The position numbers and the translations under genes are program-made. From the NCBI RefSeq assembly GCF_900086725.1, contig NZ_LT574838.1, positions 684,986 through 748,985 on the forward strand: a stretch of 64,000 bases of DNA. Reading direction: 5' to 3'. The stretch is from Bariatricus massiliensis (GTDB lineage Bacteria > Bacillota > Clostridia > Lachnospirales > Lachnospiraceae). The notes under the pieces were generated by a model that had not been told where the DNA came from, ran no database searches, and saw only the letters and a list, made by a program, of their open reading frames with translations. This document shows positions 17,751 to 25,477 of the stretch, piece by piece (positions within the stretch are counted from its first letter, which is position 1; every line of letters begins with the position of its first letter).

Positions 17751-18531
17751 CTTTCTTCCTGTCTGTTCCTTTCCATGTCTCGTTGGATGAATCCTTTATC
17801 TGCTCATAAAGCTCATTCAGCTCCTCATCCGTGAGCTTTCTATATTGTCCGGGCTTTAAGCCGCCCAGTTCTATATTCATGATCCGTGTCCGCAGCAGCT
17901 CCTTCACTTCATAGCCTAGCGCCTCGCACATTCTTCGTATCTGGCGGTTCAGCCCCTGAGTCAGGACAATCCGGAACTTATATTTCCCAATCTGCTCTGT
18001 CCTGCACGGTCTGGTCACCGTGTCAAGAATCGCTACTCCCGATGACATTTTTGCAAGAAAGTCTGCCGTCACAGGCTTGTCCACAGTCACCTTATATTCC
18101 TTCTCATGACGGTTCCCCGCACGCATCATCTTATTGATAATGTCTCCGTTGTTCGTCATGAGCAGCAGCCCTTCCGAATCCTTATCGAGCCTGCCAACGT
18201 AAGTGATGCGCCGCGGATAGTTGAGAAAGCGGACGATACTGTCCCGCTCTCTGCGCTCCTCTGTACAGACGATGCCCCGGGGCTTATTGACTGCCAGCAC
18301 GACCATCTCTTCCTCTCTGGCCACCGGCTTACTGCCCACCTTCACCACCTGCCCGGGCAGCACCTTCATCCCGGTCTCGGCCCGCCTGCCGTCCACACTG
18401 ACCAAGCCTTTCTCAATCAGCTTATCCGCCTCCCGTCTGGAACAGATCCCGGCCTCGCTCAAATACTTGTTGAGCCTTACCGGCCCTTTATTTTCTCTGT
18501 TTTTAAATTCTTTCTCAATCTTATTCGCCAC
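17743..18531 (-). CDS. rluF: RluF/RsuA-family rRNA pseudouridine synthase
   Basis: The 262-aa enzyme isomerises uridine in rRNA. It has an N-terminal S4 RNA-binding domain (RLNKYLSEAGICSRREADKL) and a catalytic domain with GRLDKDSEGLLLMTNNGD, whose Asp is the nucleophile, and LTQGLNRQIRRMCEALGYEV. The pattern fits the RluF branch (23S rRNA position 2604 in E. coli), though substrate site is inferred. Translation starts at GTG 18531, with GGAG overlapping the stop of the DHHW gene; the end overlaps ligA by 8 nt. Gene order suggests one transcript from the surface-acylation genes through to clpX. Confidence 0.88.
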   Translation of the reverse strand: MANKIEKEFKNRENKGPVRLNKYLSEAGICSRREADKLIEKGLVSVDGRRAETGMKVLPGQVVKVGSKPVAREEEMVVLAVNKPRGIVCTEERRERDSIVRFLNYPRRITYVGRLDKDSEGLLLMTNNGDIINKMMRAGNRHEKEYKVTVDKPVTADFLAKMSSGVAILDTVTRPCRTEQIGKYKFRIVLTQGLNRQIRRMCEALGYEVKELLRTRIMNIELGGLKPGQYRKLTDEELNELYEQIKDSSNETWKGTDRKKDG

Positions 18532-18536
18532 GTCTT

Positions 18537-19772
18537 TTACTCCGTCTCACTGCCGCTTGGCAGAACTCCGGATAACATCCGGTCCTCAAAAAAAGTATTT
18601 GCATTATATAAAAATAATACACTGGTTATTTTATTTTCTTCCATCAATTTTTCCATATCACCCGTGTAATACCTTGGATCTACTACCAGAATTTCCCGGT
18701 AATACGGCGCCAAAAAGGGAAGGAAACAATTGGCGTAGGAGTCCTTGATCACAAGCAGCCGCTCATTCCTCCCGGTATCAGACTTGATATCTACCAGCGC
18801 ATGATTGCCCCCGAGGAACATGGCATATTTATCCTTCTGCTCCAATTTGGACGAATCATACAGTGATGCTGTCTTTTTCTGCTCTTCCACATAGTTTACC
18901 ACAATCTGCGGCGTCTGTTCACCCTCCGGCAGATAAATATACATCGCCTCTTTATATCCGGTCCGGTAGCCGCTGACTGCGGACAAGGTTCCGTTAAAAT
19001 TGTTAGAAATTCCGTAAGCTTTCATGGGAATCTGCCCATCCTCAGGAATCCCGAGCGCTTCCGCCGCATCCTGAAACGCATAATATGCGCCAAGAGTCGT
19101 CCAGTGATGGTCCGTGCGGTAATAGATATCCTCATCCGCATGGTTTTTCATTGTCTTCTCCACATCAATCCAGTTGAACTCCGCCCCCAATTCGGAGCGT
19201 ACTTTATTCATAAGAGCGCTCTGGTCTGCGGTGACCGCGAAAGCAGGAAGATTTTTCTTTAAAATATTAGCCGCGTTGGGCACCAGCATAACATGCATTT
19301 TCTTATCACTGTATTTTTGCTGAAAGGCCTTCATCGCCTCCAGATTATCTTTCAAATCTTCCTCGTCCGGCTCCTTAATATCCTCCAGCAGATAGCCGCT
19401 CCTGCCGTTGAATACACCGTTTTCCTCTTTCTTTCCCGAGAAACTATCCACCAGCGTCTTGATCTGCACCCAGAAATCCCGCCCGGCAAATTGGTCGGAG
19501 CGGTATTCCTCATACTGTTCCATAAAACGCCCGTCCGCTATATTTCCAAGCGCAGCCTGCGGCTTCTGTGCAAGCATCCGGTTTTCCTTTTCAGAAAACT
19601 TTTTATCCTTGCTAAACAAGTTTACTGCGGTAAAGGCAAACAGCAGGACGAAAAACAGGAGTCCCACCACAAGATATACCCGGCCTGCCCCTCGCGGAAG
19701 CTGGTCTATCACCGCTTTATATATTTGCTTTTTTTCTCTTTTTCGTTCCTTACCTGTTTTCTTATCTGCCAT
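18537..19772 (-). CDS. DHHW family protein (AlgX/DltD-like acylation partner)
   Basis: The 411-aa protein has a basic cytoplasmic N-terminus, one membrane helix (about 31-52) and an extracellular domain. The name-giving motif is YRTDHHWTTLGAYYAF; VIKDSYANCFLPFLAPYYREI near the C-terminus supplies the second conserved block, as in SGNH-like acyltransferases of the AlgX/AlgJ group. Such proteins receive acyl groups from a membrane-bound O-acyltransferase and transfer them to a surface polymer. The MBOAT gene lies 9 nt upstream, supporting this role. The acceptor glycan is unknown. Confidence 0.88.
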   Translation of the reverse strand: MADKKTGKERKREKKQIYKAVIDQLPRGAGRVYLVVGLLFFVLLFAFTAVNLFSKDKKFSEKENRMLAQKPQAALGNIADGRFMEQYEEYRSDQFAGRDFWVQIKTLVDSFSGKKEENGVFNGRSGYLLEDIKEPDEEDLKDNLEAMKAFQQKYSDKKMHVMLVPNAANILKKNLPAFAVTADQSALMNKVRSELGAEFNWIDVEKTMKNHADEDIYYRTDHHWTTLGAYYAFQDAAEALGIPEDGQIPMKAYGISNNFNGTLSAVSGYRTGYKEAMYIYLPEGEQTPQIVVNYVEEQKKTASLYDSSKLEQKDKYAMFLGGNHALVDIKSDTGRNERLLVIKDSYANCFLPFLAPYYREILVVDPRYYTGDMEKLMEENKITSVLFLYNANTFFEDRMLSGVLPSGSETE

Positions 19773-19781
19773 ATTTTGTCC

Positions 19782-21188
19782 TTAAAATCTAAAATATAAA
19801 AATGGGTTATATGCTTCGGCAACCAAAAAAGCCACACAAATCAAAAACATGCCGCCATATAATACGGCGCAGACGCCCGGCCGCGGCTGCTCCTCATCAT
19901 AAAGCAGCAGGCCCGCAATCCGGTGCATAATGGGCGTACTTCCAATCACTGCAGCCAATATCAGCATCCAATTACTTTTGATGAAATATAATGCCTGCCG
20001 GTCAATAAATCCTGCCGCCGCCACCCCGAACATCCTTCCCAGATAAGAAAGGGCGGACGCGATATCCGGACTGAAAAATATGACCCAGCCAATCATCACG
20101 AGCAGCATGTTGTAAATCATCCGAACCACTTCCGGAAGTTTTTCCAAAAAGCGTCCGGTCAAATACTTTTCTATCACCAGTATGAGACCATAATACACTC
20201 CCCATACTACAAACGTCCAGTTCGCGCCATGCCACAGGCCGGTCAAGAACCACACAATCAAGAGGTTCAATAGATGTCTGGGCACTCCCACCCGGTTGCC
20301 CCCAAGAGGGATATAAACATACTCTCTGAACCAGCTCCCCAGTGAAATGTGCCATCTGCGCCAAAACTCCGTCACACTTCTGGAAATATAAGGATAATCG
20401 AAGTTCTTCCTGAACTCAAAGCCGAACATCTTGCCCAATCCTATGGCCATATCCGAATATCCACTGAAATCAAAATAGATTTGAAACGTAAATGCCAGAC
20501 ACCCAAGCCATGCCGTCACCACCGACACGCGTGTCCCAGGCATCGCCGCAATTTCACTGTACAATGCCCCGATTGTATTGGCAATCACTATCTTCTTTGA
20601 CAGTCCCACCAGAAAATACACGGCCCCCTGCCCAAACTTTGACGCCGTCTCCTGCCGGTTCTTAAGCTGTTCCTCCATATCCGCGTACCGCACGATAGGT
20701 CCCGCGATCAACTGTGGGAACATGGTGACATAAGTCCCAAAGCTGATGAGATTCGTCTGCACTTCCACCTTCCCTCTGTATAAATCTACAAGATAAGAAA
20801 GTGTCTGGAAGGTATAGAACGAAATCCCTATAGGCAGCGCCAGACTTCGGTAAGGTATATGAACCGGAAGAATCATGTTCAAGTTCTCTATCAGAAAGCC
20901 ATAATATTTAAAAAAGCCTAAAATCAAAAGGTTGACCGCCACCGCATAGAGCAGGCTCCGCCTCACAGCCTTCTTTTTCCCCCGTTTTCTCGCAATGTCC
21001 AATCCACTAAAATAGTTAAAGAGAATGGAAATTATCATTAAAAAAATATATACCGGCTCCCCCCACGCATAGAAAACAAGGGAGCACAAAAGGAGCACCA
21101 GATTCTTCCCTTTTCTTGGCACCAGATAATATAGTAGTAATGTAATTGGCAAAAACGTAAACAAAAATACAAGGCTGCTAAATACCAT
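19782..21188 (-). CDS. MBOAT family membrane-bound O-acyltransferase
   Basis: The 468-aa polytopic protein (about 11 helices) resembles AlgI/DltB. Diagnostic features are the start MVFSSLVFLFTFLPITLLLY, FDFSGYSDMAIGLGKMFGFE, WRRWHISLGSWFREYVYIPL and TGLWHGANWTFVVWG with the catalytic His. It would move an acyl (usually acetyl) group across the membrane to the DHHW and/or SGNH partners encoded on either side. AAGGAG precedes the ATG. Its place in a four-gene cluster supports modification of a cell-wall or exopolysaccharide polymer. Confidence 0.94.
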   Translation of the reverse strand: MVFSSLVFLFTFLPITLLLYYLVPRKGKNLVLLLCSLVFYAWGEPVYIFLMIISILFNYFSGLDIARKRGKKKAVRRSLLYAVAVNLLILGFFKYYGFLIENLNMILPVHIPYRSLALPIGISFYTFQTLSYLVDLYRGKVEVQTNLISFGTYVTMFPQLIAGPIVRYADMEEQLKNRQETASKFGQGAVYFLVGLSKKIVIANTIGALYSEIAAMPGTRVSVVTAWLGCLAFTFQIYFDFSGYSDMAIGLGKMFGFEFRKNFDYPYISRSVTEFWRRWHISLGSWFREYVYIPLGGNRVGVPRHLLNLLIVWFLTGLWHGANWTFVVWGVYYGLILVIEKYLTGRFLEKLPEVVRMIYNMLLVMIGWVIFFSPDIASALSYLGRMFGVAAAGFIDRQALYFIKSNWMLILAAVIGSTPIMHRIAGLLLYDEEQPRPGVCAVLYGGMFLICVAFLVAEAYNPFLYFRF

Positions 21189-21219
21189 TGTCCTAGGTCC
21201 TTCTCCTTCATCCTATGTG

Positions 21220-21714
21220 CTACAAACTTTTTGTAAATGCTTTTTCAAACTTCTGTGCATTGGGTGAAACAACAAAAAATACGTAATTTCCTCTTATTTT
21301 CCAGACGGCGCTTTTTAAAAGCTTCACCTGTCCGGCTCCATAGCCTTCGAAATTATTTATCTGTATATCCAGCCTCTCTTTGACTGCATCTTCCACCATT
21401 CGGACATCCGCCTCCGATTTGGCCTTTACGAGCAGAAGCTCTTCCACTCCCATGGTCTGATTCGTATAGTACAGCATCACATCCTCAAAATCCTTGGCGT
21501 TCAGCTTATAGTAACGCTTCAGCTCCCGTTCTGAACCCTTTGTCATACCGCTGATATCCGCCGCTTCCCGCACCGCCTGAGACACCTCTTTGAAAGAAGC
21601 GCTGCTTCCGCCTTTATAGGCCAGCAGAATACCTATATACAGAACCAGCACCGCCAAAATAACATATCTTATGATATTCAAAATATCTCTATTCTTTTTT
21701 CGTCTCTGCGTCAT
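21220..21714 (-). CDS. DUF4358 domain protein
   Basis: The 164-aa protein has a basic N-terminus (MTQRRKKNRD), one membrane helix (about 17-33) and an extracytoplasmic domain with the DUF4358 pattern: ERELKRYYKLNAKDFEDVML, then EELLLVKAKSEADVRMVEDA and NYVFFVVSPN. The ATG at 21714 forms an ATGA overlap with the stop of the SGNH hydrolase gene, so the two are translationally coupled. The family is common in Lachnospiraceae beside MBOAT and SGNH genes; its biochemical role is unknown. An accessory or adaptor in surface acylation is an inference from position. Confidence 0.82.
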   Translation of the reverse strand: MTQRRKKNRDILNIIRYVILAVLVLYIGILLAYKGGSSASFKEVSQAVREAADISGMTKGSERELKRYYKLNAKDFEDVMLYYTNQTMGVEELLLVKAKSEADVRMVEDAVKERLDIQINNFEGYGAGQVKLLKSAVWKIRGNYVFFVVSPNAQKFEKAFTKSL

Positions 21715-22493
21715 AGGCCTGCCACCTCCGCCATATGTCCGCCCCATTCAGGATAGAAATCCGCTTTCATATGCTCACCGTCCGGCTCGTAGTACTCCTC
21801 CTTCACCAGATCAGTGTTATCAATATACAGGAGCTCTTCCTCCTCACACAAGGCTTTCAATGTATCGTTGTAGCCGCTGATGCCAGCATACTCCGGCCGC
21901 TCGTCGATGGCCTTCTGCTGTACGGGCAGAATACTGTTGATACATATCTTCGCGTCCGGAAGACGCTCCCGCAGTCCGGCGATTACAGCTCTATACTGTT
22001 CTTTGAACAGCGCGGTGTCCCCCTCTGTAGCCGTAATGTCATTCAGCCCCAACGCCAGAAAGACCGTGGCCGGATTCAATCCCGCCGCAGTATCCAGCAG
22101 CCCGTCCAGCTCCGTCAGCTCAACTCCCACCTCTGCCACGACAGAGGACGCATTCAATATCTCATAATCTACGAATCCCGTAGTAATAGAATCTCCTATG
22201 ATGACCGCACTGGCAAACTTTTCCGACAGCGGCCGGCTGGCATACGCTTCATCCGCCTGCCGCTCCTGCTCTTCCAAAGCCGCAATCGCCGCCTCCGCGT
22301 CCGTGATGTCCCGGCCTTCCAGCTCCTTGATTTTCGCGATTCCTTTTTTCGTATCCACATTGCCCACCGCCATCTGTGATAATGCAATACAGATTATAAC
22401 TGTAACCACTATGATGACCGCGGCAATTCTAAGAAGCATCTTTTTACGCTTCACATCTTCCAGACGTTCTTTATCCGTAATCTGTCGTTTCAT
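21711..22493 (-). CDS. Membrane-anchored SGNH/GDSL hydrolase
   Basis: The 260-aa protein has an N-terminal membrane helix (about 19-40), a helical stalk and an extracellular SGNH domain: block I VIIGDSITTGF with Ser102, block III FLALGLNDI, and block V DGEHMKADFYPEWG with the catalytic Asp/His region. Such proteins are surface esterases or O-acetyltransferases. It is the first gene of the cluster SGNH - DUF4358 - MBOAT - DHHW. The 137-bp gap upstream is shared with the divergent DUF5721 gene and must contain the operon promoter. Confidence 0.9.
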   Translation of the reverse strand: MKRQITDKERLEDVKRKKMLLRIAAVIIVVTVIICIALSQMAVGNVDTKKGIAKIKELEGRDITDAEAAIAALEEQERQADEAYASRPLSEKFASAVIIGDSITTGFVDYEILNASSVVAEVGVELTELDGLLDTAAGLNPATVFLALGLNDITATEGDTALFKEQYRAVIAGLRERLPDAKICINSILPVQQKAIDERPEYAGISGYNDTLKALCEEEELLYIDNTDLVKEEYYEPDGEHMKADFYPEWGGHMAEVAGL

Positions 22494-22630
22494 TCTTTAT
22501 CCTCTTTGTTATCGGAAGTATACCTCATTTTACTGTTTTCCCAGTGAAAAGTCAAATCTTAGGGGTGCATTGCTCATCTGCGTATGTTATACTTAAATTT
22601 ATAACAATTCTTACCATTCAGGAGGTTTCC

Positions 22631-23131
22631 ATGCTGATATTTTCACTTGATACTAAAAAATGTATGAATAAGCTTCTTCTCCAATCCACCTTTGATTCTT
22701 TCTTATTTATAGAAGGCGAAATCACCACATTCAACACATTTCATATAGACGGCCGTCTGAAAAAGGAATTCTTCCGGCAGGATGAAGAAGCATCCGCCTC
22801 CGTCATGGAACGCGAATATTCCCTCTGGAAGGATGTCCGGGAATACTGTTTTTCTCTCATCAAGGGACGGCGCACACCGCTTGGCTTCAAGCTTGTATTT
22901 TCTCTCTCTGCCCCTAATATCGAACGGCTTCTTGCACAGGAGGATATCCCCTTCACACTTTCCGATGTACAGGGCCTGTACCTGAATTTCAAATACAACG
23001 GCACCGTCCTCACCTGTACTACCGGAACCTCCATGCATACCTTCACCATGGATAAGTCACTGGAGCAGGCTTGGGACAAAATGGTACAAAAATTCCTCAC
23101 AAAGCATGAGATTCCTTATGAGGGGATTTAG
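22631..23131 (+). CDS. DUF5721 family protein
   Basis: The 166-aa product starts MLIFSLDTKKCMNKLLLQST after a good AGGAGG; a longer in-frame ATG at 22544 lacks a ribosome binding site. The sequence FLFIEGEITTFNTFHIDGRL is what I recognise as the DUF5721 hallmark, a small cytosolic protein conserved in Lachnospiraceae. No catalytic motif, signal peptide or membrane segment is visible. Function unknown. It is monocistronic, divergent from the SGNH operon and convergent with htpG, ending at a strong shared terminator. Confidence 0.8.
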   Translation: MLIFSLDTKKCMNKLLLQSTFDSFLFIEGEITTFNTFHIDGRLKKEFFRQDEEASASVMEREYSLWKDVREYCFSLIKGRRTPLGFKLVFSLSAPNIERLLAQEDIPFTLSDVQGLYLNFKYNGTVLTCTTGTSMHTFTMDKSLEQAWDKMVQKFLTKHEIPYEGI

Positions 23132-23137
23132 TTTTGA

Positions 23138-23226
23138 AAGAGGGACGAAAGAAATGCGCAATAGTCAGAAATAGAAAAAAGGCCCTTCCCGTCACTGGAA
23201 GGGCCTTTTTCTATTTTGTCCCTCTT
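23138..23226. terminator. Nested bidirectional terminator
   Basis: An inner stem pairs the ATAGAAAAAAGGCCCTTCC region (23171-23189) with its near-complement at 23197-23216 (one bulged A). An outer stem pairs AGAGGGAC (from 23138) with GTCCCTCT (to about 23225). It separates the convergent DUF5721 and htpG genes. Confidence 0.85.
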
Positions 23227-23238
23227 ATAATTTATTAT

Positions 23239-25323
23239 TTAGTTTTCAGATGTCAAGAGCAGCATTATCTTGTTGCTGCGGTTTACAAAGGCTGTCATCT
23301 CTTCAGAGCTGAGCGGCTTATGTGCCAGAACAGCCAAATCGTATAGCTGGTGGCAGATAAGGTCTGTGTTGTCCCCTTCTTTGTGGGCCGCTAAATACTG
23401 TACCAGCGGATGGTTCGCATTGAGTGTCAATGTGAAATCTGTACCGAACATGGACGGATCCATACCTGCCATTCCGTACATCTTCATCATTTCCTGCATA
23501 CGGCGTGACTGCTCAGATAAGGTAATCATGGCCGCCACACTATCGTCTTTCATCTTTTCCACTTTGACGTCGAGTTTGTCGTTAGAGAGGATTTTGCGGA
23601 AAGTCTCTGTCAAGCTTTCTTTCTTCTTCTCGAATTCTTCTTTCTCTTCCTCGGTCACTTCTTCTTTGAAGTCATCCGTTAAATCGGCATCGATTCTCTG
23701 GAAGGCCACCTTTTCATTCCTCTGCTCGAGCTGGGTGATAAATGGTGAATCTATATTATGGGATAGGATAACCGCATCCTTTCCTTCCTTTTTAAACAGA
23801 TTAATATACTGGCTCTGCTGCTGTTCATCTGTGACATAGTAGATGGTGGTCTTCTTCGGCTCAGTTTCCGCCTCTTCTGCCGTGGTATCCTCTCCCTTGG
23901 CTTCCTCTGTCTCCGCCGGTGCGTCCTCTTCTTCGCTTCCACCGTTTACTTCTATACATTCTTTCAAGGTCAGATACTTGTGGTCCAGATTCTTAAAGAG
24001 GATGTAGTCGCTCATCTTATCGCAGAACTTCTCATCCTTCAAACATCCGAATTTGATGAACGGACTGATATCATCCCAGTACTTTTCATAGTTCTCTTTG
24101 TCAGTCTTGCACATACCGGACAGTTTGTCCGCAACTTTCTTTGAAATATACTCGGCAATCTTCTGCACAAATCCATCATTCTGAAGCGCACTTCTTGACA
24201 CGTTGAGCGGAAGGTCCGGGCAGTCGATGACGCCCTTCAGTACCATCAGGAATTCGGGAATCACTTCTTTAATATTGTCTGCTATGAACACCTGATTATT
24301 GTAGAGCTTGATCGTACCCTCAATGGAGTCGTATTCCGTATTGATTTTCGGGAAATAAAGAATTCCCTTCAAGTTGAACGGATAATCCATGTTCAGGTGA
24401 ATCCAGAACAGCGGCTCTTTGTAATCTAAAAATACTTTGCGGTAAAATTCGATGTAATCTTCTTTTGTACATTCATTCGGGTGCTTTGACCAGAGTGGAT
24501 GAATGTCGCTTATGGAAACAGGCCGCTTTACAATTTTGACCTTTTCCTTGGCAGGAGAAACTTCCACCATCTCCTTCTCGCCGTTTTCATTTTCCTTTTC
24601 TTCCATCTTCGCTTCTTCGTGGATATGTTCAACTACTTCGTCCGTATCCAGAAGTTCGCTCTCTTCAATCGTCTCATATTCTGTCTCTGCGTTTGCTTTG
24701 GATAGGAAGATTTCTACCGGCATGAAAGAGCAGTACTTCTCCAGCACCTCACGTACACGGTATTCATTGGCAAACTGTACACTCTCTTCGTTCAGGAACA
24801 AGGTAATCTCTGTACCTACCGTATCTTTGCTTCCGTCCTGCATCTCGTACACTGTGCCGCCCTCGCATGTCCAGTGAACCGGCTCCGCCCCTTCCCGGTA
24901 GGAGAGGGTGTCAATGTGTACCTCGTCCGCGACCATGAACGCAGAGTAGAAGCCCAGACCAAAATGTCCAATCATATCGTCTTCGGTTGTCTTGTCCTTA
25001 TATTTCTCCAAGAACTGGGTCGCTCCGGAAAACGCGATCTGTGTGATGTATTCTTCCACCTCGTCGGCGGTCATGCCGATTCCGTTATCGATGAACTTTA
25101 ATGTTTTTTCTTCCGGGTTGACAATCACCTGAATCTTAGCCTTGTAGTCGTCCGGCATAGAATACTCTCCCATCATGTCCAGCTTTTTCAGCTTTGTGAT
25201 GGCGTCACATCCGTTGGAAATCATCTCACGCACAAAAATGTCGTGGTCGGAATACACCCACTTCTTGATAATCGGGAAAATATTCTCACTGCTGATAGAA
25301 AGACTGCCTTGTTTTGTAGCCAT
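23239..25323 (-). CDS. htpG: Molecular chaperone HtpG (Hsp90)
   Basis: HtpG is the bacterial Hsp90, an ATP-dependent homodimeric chaperone. The 694-aa product carries the GHKL ATPase N-domain (REMISNGCDAITKLKKL, where most Hsp90s have NASDA; FIDNGIGMT; GHFGLGFYSAFMVAD), the middle domain (LNLKGILYFP-like FNLKGILYFPK, PLNVSRSALQ) and a C-terminal dimerisation domain. An acidic insertion (about residues 475-500, rich in Glu/Ala/Thr) and another Glu-rich stretch near 235-260 lengthen it relative to E. coli HtpG. AGGAG precedes the ATG. A perfect CIRCE element and promoter lie upstream, indicating HrcA control. Confidence 0.96.
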   Translation of the reverse strand: MATKQGSLSISSENIFPIIKKWVYSDHDIFVREMISNGCDAITKLKKLDMMGEYSMPDDYKAKIQVIVNPEEKTLKFIDNGIGMTADEVEEYITQIAFSGATQFLEKYKDKTTEDDMIGHFGLGFYSAFMVADEVHIDTLSYREGAEPVHWTCEGGTVYEMQDGSKDTVGTEITLFLNEESVQFANEYRVREVLEKYCSFMPVEIFLSKANAETEYETIEESELLDTDEVVEHIHEEAKMEEKENENGEKEMVEVSPAKEKVKIVKRPVSISDIHPLWSKHPNECTKEDYIEFYRKVFLDYKEPLFWIHLNMDYPFNLKGILYFPKINTEYDSIEGTIKLYNNQVFIADNIKEVIPEFLMVLKGVIDCPDLPLNVSRSALQNDGFVQKIAEYISKKVADKLSGMCKTDKENYEKYWDDISPFIKFGCLKDEKFCDKMSDYILFKNLDHKYLTLKECIEVNGGSEEEDAPAETEEAKGEDTTAEEAETEPKKTTIYYVTDEQQQSQYINLFKKEGKDAVILSHNIDSPFITQLEQRNEKVAFQRIDADLTDDFKEEVTEEEKEEFEKKKESLTETFRKILSNDKLDVKVEKMKDDSVAAMITLSEQSRRMQEMMKMYGMAGMDPSMFGTDFTLTLNANHPLVQYLAAHKEGDNTDLICHQLYDLAVLAHKPLSSEEMTAFVNRSNKIMLLLTSEN

Positions 25324-25373
25324 ATATAATCACTCCTTATATTAATTTATGTTCTTTTATTTGCCTATCCATT

Positions 25374-25402
25374 ATCTTAATACCCGCTTTTTTAATTGTC
25401 AA
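25374..25402 (-). promoter_or_regulatory. Candidate htpG promoter
   Basis: On the minus strand TTGACA (25402-25397), a 17-bp spacer and TAAGAT (25379-25374) lie about 50 bp before the htpG start. A weaker alternative, TTGTCA inside the CIRCE spacer with TATTGA 17 bp downstream, would place the operator over the promoter itself. Confidence 0.55.
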
Positions 25403-25409
25403 TAGAAAA

Positions 25410-25436
25410 TTAGCACTCTTTTGACAAGAGTGCTAA
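25410..25436. promoter_or_regulatory. CIRCE operator (HrcA binding site)
   Basis: TTAGCACTC - 9 bp - GAGTGCTAA matches the CIRCE consensus exactly in both arms and spacing. It lies upstream of htpG and just downstream of the 3' end of the large permease gene, so htpG is the only target in the window. hrcA itself is not here. Confidence 0.95.
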
Positions 25437-25477
25437 TAATTCTGTGAAAAATATTAACTTTTTATAAACAGGTCTGG

